Below the pieces are notes generated by a model, which saw only the letters and a program-made list of their open reading frames with translations, had not been told where the DNA came from and did not search any database. From positions 1-10,490 of the forward strand of contig CAZHPS010000231.1 of the NCBI GenBank assembly GCA_964534335.1: a stretch of DNA of 10,490 nt, written 5' to 3'. The stretch's first letter is position 1. The number at the start of each line of letters is the position of its first letter. Source of the stretch: JAABRU01 sp964534335 (GTDB taxonomy: Bacteria; Desulfobacterota; Desulfobacteria; Desulfobacterales; Desulfococcaceae). Of this stretch, positions 5,721 to 10,490 are shown piece after piece. A program made the translations under genes and the position numbers.

Positions 5721-8700
5721 ATGAGGCACAGACTGTTATCAGAAATTCTCAGAAATGCCGCCGCGTTTTTTCTTTGCGCATTTTTTGCTCCGCGTGCCCG
5801 GGCTGCGGATACTCCCGCACAGTCCGCAGTTGCGGATGTTGCAATATTCCTGCCTGCCGGAATAATTATTGCTGTTCTGGCTGTTTATGTCATTGTTCTC
5901 CGGAAGAAACTGCGCACTGCGGAAGCACAAAGGGATCAGTGTCTGGAGGAAAAGACTGCGGAATCGATGCCGGATACAGTTAAAGATGATTTTCTTTCCC
6001 ATATTTCCCATGAACTGCGCTCTCCCCTGATTGGTATTATCTCCATTGCGGACGCGCTGCTCACAGACACGGACGGGCCGCTCAGTCCCAAACTCCGGAA
6101 AAATATGGCAATGATTGCGGGAATCTGCCGTATTCTTTCCAATATGGTGAACAATATTCTTGATTTTGGCCGGATCAGACACGCAAATATCGGACTCCGT
6201 CTCAAACCGTTACGCATACAGCATCTGGCGGATATGGTTATCACCTTTTCCCAGCCCCTTGTTTCCGGCAAAAATCTGAAACTGATCAATTCCATTGCCA
6301 CTGATACTCCAGCCGTTCATGCCGATGAGGATCGCGTGCAGCAGATTCTTTACAATCTTGTGGGAAATGCCATACGCTTCATGGACGGGGGAAAATTGGA
6401 AATTTCCTCCTGGATAATGAGTGCGGATGAAATCGGAATACGGATTTCATATACCGGGGGAAGATTTCGCAGCGGCAGTCCGGAGAAAATTTTTGCTGCC
6501 AGCGAATCAGATGCCCATGAATCCGGAGATTTCCCCTCTGCCGGTTTCACTCTTTTCCTTACCCGCAGACTGGTGGAAATGCACGGAGGAAGAATATGGA
6601 TGGAATCAGGAGAAGATAAAGAGAATGCTTTCTGTTTTACCCTTCGGCTTTCCCATGAAGTACCCGAAGAAGACTGCCGGGGCTCCGAACTCCTCACATA
6701 TATCCGGGACAATGATCCCCAACTCCCTGCCTGCAGCCCACAGCCGGCAGATCCCAGTCCCCAGCCTCCAGTCCCCAAACCGGATTCACCGGAAACAAGG
6801 GAGAGGGACATCTTCCATACAGCAGGCAAAACAGATCAGAATACAGCGGAAAAAGCTGCCCGGATTCTGGTAGTTGACGATGATCCTGTTCATCTGCAGG
6901 TGGTGGTGAGTTTCCTGACTGTTCAGCATTATGAGGTGCTGACCGCCACGGACGGAAACGGGGCAATGGAATTTCTCCGGAAAGAGGAAAAACCGGATCT
7001 CATTCTGCTGGATGTGGTTATGCCCGGCAAATCCGGTTTTGAGATCTGCCGGGAAATCCGGGAAAAATATTCTCCCAGTGAAATGCCTGTTATCATGCTC
7101 ACTGCCAAAAATCAGGTGACTGATCTGGTCAGAGGGTTTGAATCCGGGGCCAATGATTATCTGACCAAACCTGTATCCCACCGGGAACTGGTTTCACGGG
7201 TCAGAACCCATATCCATCTCAATTTTTCAGACAGGGCTCTGCGGGAAAGTGAAAGAAAATACCGGGAAATATTTGAAAATGTTTTTGATTTCTGGTTCAC
7301 GCACGATCTGAACGGAAATATCATGGAAAGCAACCTTCCGTTTAAGGAGGGCTGGGGATATGAAAATGCGGATGTCACGCGCATGAACATAAGGGATTTC
7401 CTGTCGCCCCGGTATGCGGACAGGTTTTCAGGATATATGGAAAAGGTGCTGAATGAAGGCAGCTCAGGGGGAATCACATGCTGCCGCACCCGTGACGGTG
7501 TGGAAAGGATGCTGGATTTCCGCGCTGCGCTCATCAGCGATGAAAAGGGAAGACCGCTCAGTGTCAGGGGAACGGCCAGGGATGTGACGGAACGGATTCA
7601 GTTTGAAAAAGAAAAGGCCGAGCTGGAAAAACAGATCCGCCAGTCCCAGAAAATGCAGGCCATCGGAACTCTGGCAGGCGGAATTGCCCATGATTTCAAC
7701 AATATTCTTTTTCCCATCATTGGATATACCGAGATGACTCTGGAGCGGATTGCAGGGGATGACCCCTCCCGCAATGATCTGGAGGAGGTTCTCCGGGCCG
7801 CGAACAGAGCTGCGGATCTGGTGCGCCAGATTCTTTCCTTTGCCCGCCTGACCGAAGAGGAGTGGAAACCCATGTCCATTCATCCGGTCATAAAAGAGGC
7901 ACTGAAACTCCTGAAGGCATCGCTGCCTTCCACCATTGAAATCCGGACGGATATTCCCTCGGTGACAGACTGTATTATGGCTGATCCCACACAGATACAC
8001 CAGATAATCATGAACCTTTGCACCAATGCCTACCATGCCATGCGGGAAAAGGGCGGAGTGCTGACCGTGACACTGGATACCCTGTGCATTGACGCTGAAA
8101 ACACTGTTCCTGTTCATGACATGAAGCCCGGTCCCTGGTTCCGGCTCACGGTCAGTGATACCGGGTGCGGAATGGCCCCGGAGGTGCTGGAGCGGATATT
8201 TGATCCCTATTTCACCACACGGCCAATGGGCGAGGGAACAGGAATGGGGCTGGCTGTGGTTCACCGGATTGTCAATAATCTGCGGGGACATATCACAGTA
8301 TCCAGTACAGAGGGGGAAGGCAGCGTTTTTCAGATATGGCTGCCCCGTCTTGAATCCGCAGCCTGTGAATCCGAACCTGCGGAAAAAGATGTTCCCGCAG
8401 GAGGAAATGAGCGGATTCTGGTGGTTGATGATGAGCAGCAGATTGTGAACATGATGCGGAAAATGCTTGAGGGCATGGGCTATGATGTGACTGTGCGTTA
8501 CAGCAGTCCGGACGCGCTGGAAGCTTTCCGGGTGAATCCGGACAAATTTGATCTGGTCATCACGGATCAGACCATGCCCAATCTCACAGGTGCGGAGTTT
8601 TGCAGGGAACTGATGAGAATCCGGCCTGATGTGCGGATTATCCTGTGCACCGGGTTCAGCGATCTGATTTCCCGGAAAAAGGCTTTTGATCTGGGCATAC

Positions 8701-8804
8701 GGGGTTTTCTGATGAAACCTGTGGATAAAAATGATATGATCCGGACAGTCCGGGAAGTGCTGGATGAAAAAACCGGGATGGGAACCAGCGGGTATCATGA
8801 ATGA
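5721..8804 (+). CDS. double hybrid sensor histidine kinase (HisKA, decayed ATPase, REC, PAS, HisKA, ATPase, REC)
   Basis: A 1027-residue protein. ATG 5721 is preferred because GGAG (5711-5714) lies 6 nt upstream; ATG 5715 directly abuts it. An N-terminal signal-like helix (about 10-28) and a second membrane helix (about 40-60) enclose only a dozen periplasmic residues, so there is no real external sensor. Module 1: His97 (SHELRSPLIGI) and N-box Asn216 are present, but the G1 Asp is replaced (SYTGGR, Tyr244) and G2 has become AGFTLFL (274-280). After a proline-rich linker comes REC1 (Asp386, Asp387, phospho-Asp431, Lys483), similar to receivers of 7TMR-DISM hybrid kinases (PVIMLTAKNQV, GFESGANDYLTKP). 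Module 2: PAS (about 505-625), His657 (GGIAHDFNN), Asn769, G1 DTGCG at 813, G2 GEGTGMGL at 837, then REC2 (Asp903, Asp904, Asp949, Lys999). There is no HPt or output domain. Module 2 should be active; module 1 probably cannot bind ATP. Confidence 0.92.
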   Translation: MRHRLLSEILRNAAAFFLCAFFAPRARAADTPAQSAVADVAIFLPAGIIIAVLAVYVIVLRKKLRTAEAQRDQCLEEKTAESMPDTVKDDFLSHISHELRSPLIGIISIADALLTDTDGPLSPKLRKNMAMIAGICRILSNMVNNILDFGRIRHANIGLRLKPLRIQHLADMVITFSQPLVSGKNLKLINSIATDTPAVHADEDRVQQILYNLVGNAIRFMDGGKLEISSWIMSADEIGIRISYTGGRFRSGSPEKIFAASESDAHESGDFPSAGFTLFLTRRLVEMHGGRIWMESGEDKENAFCFTLRLSHEVPEEDCRGSELLTYIRDNDPQLPACSPQPADPSPQPPVPKPDSPETRERDIFHTAGKTDQNTAEKAARILVVDDDPVHLQVVVSFLTVQHYEVLTATDGNGAMEFLRKEEKPDLILLDVVMPGKSGFEICREIREKYSPSEMPVIMLTAKNQVTDLVRGFESGANDYLTKPVSHRELVSRVRTHIHLNFSDRALRESERKYREIFENVFDFWFTHDLNGNIMESNLPFKEGWGYENADVTRMNIRDFLSPRYADRFSGYMEKVLNEGSSGGITCCRTRDGVERMLDFRAALISDEKGRPLSVRGTARDVTERIQFEKEKAELEKQIRQSQKMQAIGTLAGGIAHDFNNILFPIIGYTEMTLERIAGDDPSRNDLEEVLRAANRAADLVRQILSFARLTEEEWKPMSIHPVIKEALKLLKASLPSTIEIRTDIPSVTDCIMADPTQIHQIIMNLCTNAYHAMREKGGVLTVTLDTLCIDAENTVPVHDMKPGPWFRLTVSDTGCGMAPEVLERIFDPYFTTRPMGEGTGMGLAVVHRIVNNLRGHITVSSTEGEGSVFQIWLPRLESAACESEPAEKDVPAGGNERILVVDDEQQIVNMMRKMLEGMGYDVTVRYSSPDALEAFRVNPDKFDLVITDQTMPNLTGAEFCRELMRIRPDVRIILCTGFSDLISRKKAFDLGIRGFLMKPVDKNDMIRTVREVLDEKTGMGTSGYHE
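6714..6783 (+). repeat. heptamer tandem repeat within coding sequence
   Basis: Ten 7-nt units with best-kept form AGTCCCC/AGCCTCC at 6756-6776 and more degenerate units on both sides. They encode the Pro-rich linker before REC1 of the hybrid kinase. The period is 7 nt, so three units make seven codons. Confidence 0.65.
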
Positions 8805-8880
8805 TATTTATATCTGTTTTTACCGGTTCATATGATGAAATCACTGGTGAATTATCCTGACCATTCTGTTATTGAATGTC

Positions 8881-8910
8881 ATCCCTTTCGGGATTCAGGT
8901 TTGTTTTTTT
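8881..8910 (+). terminator. possible intrinsic terminator of the hybrid kinase gene
   Basis: ATCCC (8881-8885) and GGGAT (8890-8894) form a 5-bp stem with a TTTC loop; a T-rich tract (8902-8910) follows after a short gap. The stem is weak and the gap is longer than ideal. It lies 76 nt after the stop codon. Confidence 0.35.
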
Positions 8911-8931
8911 GGGACTATCTCTATAATAATA

Positions 8932-8996
8932 TCAATCCGTTCGGATTTTTCTGCCTCTGTGTCAGACTCGGATAATGTCAATCCGTTCGGATTTTT
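8932..8996. repeat. duplicated 19-bp palindromic unit
   Basis: TCAATCCGTTCGGATTTTT occurs exactly at 8932-8950 and 8978-8996. Each contains AATCCG/CGGATT around TT and ends in a T-run. The setting between convergent genes suggests weak terminators, but the stem and loop are very short. Confidence 0.55.
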
Positions 8997-9107
8997 ACGC
9001 AATCGGGGAATACCTGTATTTTTTTTAATCACGGAACACACGTAATGCACGGAAAAACATCATTTGAATACAAAAGCGGTATTCTCATGTTTTTGAAAGC
9101 GGGCTGG

Positions 9108-9197
9108 TAAGTAAGGTTCCATAAATTTTCAGAAAAACCGGATTTTTTGGAAAAAACCGGTTTTTTCAATACACGAAAATTTTTGTTTGCCTGCTTA
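9108..9197. mobile_element. MITE-like element, family B, copy 2
   Basis: 90 bp starting with the same 17-mer as at 1271 (TAAGTAAGGTTCCATAA) and ending in GTTTGCCTGCTTA, close to the right end of copy 1 (GGTTGCCTACTTA). The interior is mostly a near-perfect hairpin, GAAAAACCGG... pairing with ...CCGGTTTTTTC (9132-9167). No coding capacity. Confidence 0.5.
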
Positions 9198-9203
9198 TCA
9201 GAA

Positions 9204-9229
9204 GCATGTTTTCAGCAGAGATTTGGTTT
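9204..9229 (+). repeat. relic of a family A element right end
   Basis: This 26-nt stretch (contains TTTTCAGCAGAGATTTGG) matches the reverse complement of the start of element 5528-5629 at 23 of 26 positions. The rest of that copy is gone, replaced on the left by the family B element. Confidence 0.5.
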
Positions 9230-9247
9230 CAGCACTCAATATGTTTC

Positions 9248-9350
9248 ATACCGATTCGCCATTGGTTTGATCCAATACCCCCAGTTTTTCCGCAGTTGTG
9301 CGTGTGCAAAAACCGCTCCGCTTAATTTCTGCACTCCTCCGGATCGGTAT
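9248..9350 (+). mobile_element. MITE-like element, family A, diverged copy 3
   Basis: 103 bp with ends ATACCGATTCG and CGGATCGGTAT. The first 29 nt match copy 1 at 24 positions (shared CATTGG/TATTGG, TTT, CAAT). Length and flanks (TTTC before, CAG after) match the copies at 5426-5629. Both ends carry GAT where copies 1 and 2 have AAAT, so the terminal pairing is kept. Confidence 0.5.
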
Positions 9351-9371
9351 CAGTTCAATGGAGAATCGGTA

Positions 9372-9803
9372 TCACTCATGCCTGGTCATAAGTCTGTAAA
9401 AATCTGTGAGCAGGATCATCCGCTCCTCTGTCAGGGCCACACCCCAGATGGGAGAGGATTTGCTGCAGGCTTCTATCATATCTGGCATAGGCCGGATGCT
9501 GTCTATGGGAATGGAAACATTGATGTCTTCGGGCCGGTCAATATAAACACCTGATATTTTTTCCTCATCATTGAGAATCAGAATCATGGGGGAATCGACT
9601 GTATCTGTTATGATCCCCTGTCTGCGGAAAGGAAGTTTTTCCTCAAATCGGCACAGTCGGTATTCTCTGGGATTTATCTGATCCGCTCTCCGCATACCTG
9701 CAATCTGATCCATATCCATGCCAAAACAGATATCCCCAATGCGGAAGGTAAAAATGCGGATTTCCTCAGGCAGGTTTCCGGGTGGGATATTTTCTTTTTT
9801 CAT
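9372..9803 (-). CDS. divergent CheW-like domain protein
   Basis: A 143-residue soluble protein. Residues about 15-140 follow a CheW fold pattern: EEIRIFTFRIGDICFGMDMDQIAGMRR at the start, a middle strand DSPMILILNDEEKISGVYID, PIDSIRPMPDMIEA, and the closing WGVALTEERMILLTDFYRLM. It lacks the GIINVRG-type loop of standard CheW, so it is a shortened or divergent member. Start ATG (9803-9801) overlaps the stop of the upstream gene as ATGA, with GGAAAG inside that gene 8 nt before it, so translation is coupled. CheW proteins link CheA kinases to chemoreceptors at the inner face of the membrane; this one may be an adaptor or a regulatory partner of the CheW upstream. Confidence 0.7.
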   Translation of the reverse strand: MKKENIPPGNLPEEIRIFTFRIGDICFGMDMDQIAGMRRADQINPREYRLCRFEEKLPFRRQGIITDTVDSPMILILNDEEKISGVYIDRPEDINVSIPIDSIRPMPDMIEACSKSSPIWGVALTEERMILLTDFYRLMTRHE

Positions 9804-10327
9804 TGCTGAATCTTTCCAAACAGTTTCCCCATATCAAGGATGGTGACATACCTGTTTTCATAAATGGTTTCACCGCCCAGGGAAAAATCCTTCACTGCCC
9901 TGTCCAGAGTGGAAATGGGACGTTTGAGACTGCTTACGGGAACAGATATGACATCTTCCACAGAATCCACCAGAATGCCGGAGCGCACTGTCCCTTTGCT
10001 GCCAATGATGATGCGGGATTTTTTTGTCACTCCGGTTGCAGACAGCCCCATGAGCAGATGAATGTCAATGACGGATTCAATATCCCCGCGCACATTGATG
10101 ATGCCGATGATGTATTCAGGACATCCGGGAACAAATGTGACAGGTTCATAGGGAAGGATTTCTTTGACATCACTGCCGAAAAAGGCATAATAATCCTCTC
10201 CAAGCCGGAAAATGACCAGCTCGGCCTTTTCCTCCTCCAGATCAATGATTTTGCTGTCTTCCCTGCGTTTTTTCACTTCCGCCAGTATGCGGCTGCTTTT
10301 GTCTGTATCTGTATTATTTTCCGGCAA
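9800..10327 (-). CDS. cheW: CheW-family chemotaxis adaptor
   Basis: A 175-residue protein starting at TTG 10327, chosen because AAGGAGG (10339-10333) lies 5 nt upstream; a GTG at 10390 would add 21 residues but has no ribosome binding site, and the added segment overlaps a leader hairpin. A charged N-terminal segment (about 10-35, KKRREDSKIIDLEEEKAE) precedes a complete CheW domain (about 36-173): LVIFRLGEDYYAF, VKEILPYEPVTFVPGCPEYI, the signature loop GIINVRGDIESVIDI, RSGILVDSVEDVISVP and the closing YENRYVTILDMGKLF. CheW bridges CheA and methyl-accepting receptors. It is the first gene of a coupled pair with a divergent CheW. The pathway controlled cannot be read from this window because no cheA or receptor gene is present. 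Confidence 0.88.
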   Translation of the reverse strand: MPENNTDTDKSSRILAEVKKRREDSKIIDLEEEKAELVIFRLGEDYYAFFGSDVKEILPYEPVTFVPGCPEYIIGIINVRGDIESVIDIHLLMGLSATGVTKKSRIIIGSKGTVRSGILVDSVEDVISVPVSSLKRPISTLDRAVKDFSLGGETIYENRYVTILDMGKLFGKIQQ

Positions 10328-10347
10328 GAAAACCTCCTTTTGGGCAT

Positions 10348-10368
10348 GTGTCAGGAAAATGCTGACAC
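10348..10368 (-). promoter_or_regulatory. leader hairpin upstream of cheW ribosome binding site
   Basis: GTGTCAG (10348-10354) and CTGACAC (10362-10368) form a perfect 7-bp stem with a 7-nt loop, 8 nt upstream of the Shine-Dalgarno on the minus strand. Placement and loop size are like the hairpin before the fecR-like gene. Function inferred only. Confidence 0.45.
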
Positions 10369-10463
10369 CTGAACTTTTGAGATCGCCCACAATGCCATTG
10401 ACATAAGATGCAAAGGATCGCCAAATCCGCTATTCTGTCAGCCTTGAATCTGTGCTCTGCAAA

Positions 10464-10490
10464 AACCGGATTTTTCCAAAAAATCCGGTT
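10464..10490. repeat. perfect 12-bp inverted repeat at the right edge
   Basis: AACCGGATTTTT (10464-10475) and AAAAATCCGGTT (10479-10490) pair perfectly around CCA. AAAAACCGGATTTTT also occurs in the family B element near 9133-9148, so this may be part of another small element cut by the edge, or a terminator of a gene outside. Confidence 0.5.

Larger units (their letters stand above)
8805..9371. other. 567-bp convergent spacer
   Basis: No gene is seen. In order it holds a possible terminator, a duplicated 19-bp palindromic unit, a family B element, a relic of a family A end, and a diverged family A copy that stops 21 bp before the end of the facing cheW-like gene. The open frame 9147-9554 crosses into that gene and is not credible. 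Confidence 0.6.

Noticed and set aside
7464..8798. 444-codon open frame on the minus strand inside the hybrid kinase
   Set aside because: It is antisense to a region coding for clear kinase and receiver motifs; its translation has no recognisable domain and no ribosome binding site.
10328..10390. N-terminal extension of cheW from GTG 10390
   Set aside because: No ribosome binding site before it, while AAGGAGG sits just before the TTG at 10327; the extension contains the leader hairpin.

Overview
The window looks like accessory DNA from a Gram-negative bacterium, most likely a member of the Desulfobacterota, possibly a large or filamentous Desulfonema-like form. This is inferred from the gene mix: a PfaD-type enoyl reductase, a periplasmic FecR-like protein next to a CHASE2 sensor kinase, a giant hybrid kinase related to 7TMR-DISM hybrids, and paired CheW proteins. 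Long intergenic spaces filled with small inverted-repeat elements and 7-bp tandem repeats also fit. There is no rRNA or tRNA and no transposase gene, so the taxonomy is an inference.

Layout. Positions 1-932 (minus strand) hold the first 310 codons of a pfaD gene that runs off the left edge. Positions 933-2098 are a 1.17 kb non-coding divergent spacer with a small inverted-repeat element. Positions 2099-5342 (plus) hold a two-gene unit: an exported FecR-like protein and, 34 nt later, a CHASE2 histidine kinase. Positions 5343-5720 are a 378-bp spacer made almost wholly of repeats: two about 101-bp elements in opposite orientation, framed by heptamer repeats that are also in opposite orientation. 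Positions 5721-8804 (plus) encode a 1027-residue double hybrid kinase. Positions 8805-9371 are a convergent spacer with a possible terminator, a duplicated short palindrome and more copies of the small elements. Positions 9372-10327 (minus) hold two translationally coupled cheW-family genes; their leader ends at the right edge.

How the genes may work together. The FecR-like protein and the CHASE2 kinase both place ligand-binding regions in the periplasm and probably act as one sensing unit. The 1027-residue protein is a cytoplasmic phosphorelay hub with almost no sensor domain: HisKA, a decayed ATPase domain, receiver, PAS, HisKA, an intact ATPase domain and a second receiver. No output domain or HPt domain is visible, so phosphate must leave to partners outside the window. 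The CheW pair belongs to a separate, convergent chemosensory-type operon. The pfaD gene belongs to a lipid or polyketide synthase cluster that extends to the left.

The most unusual material is the repeat structure: two families of miniature inverted-repeat elements present both between and beyond the kinase genes, one copy with matching changes in both ends, and heptamer repeats both between genes and inside the coding sequence of the hybrid kinase, where they form a proline-rich linker just after the decayed ATPase domain.
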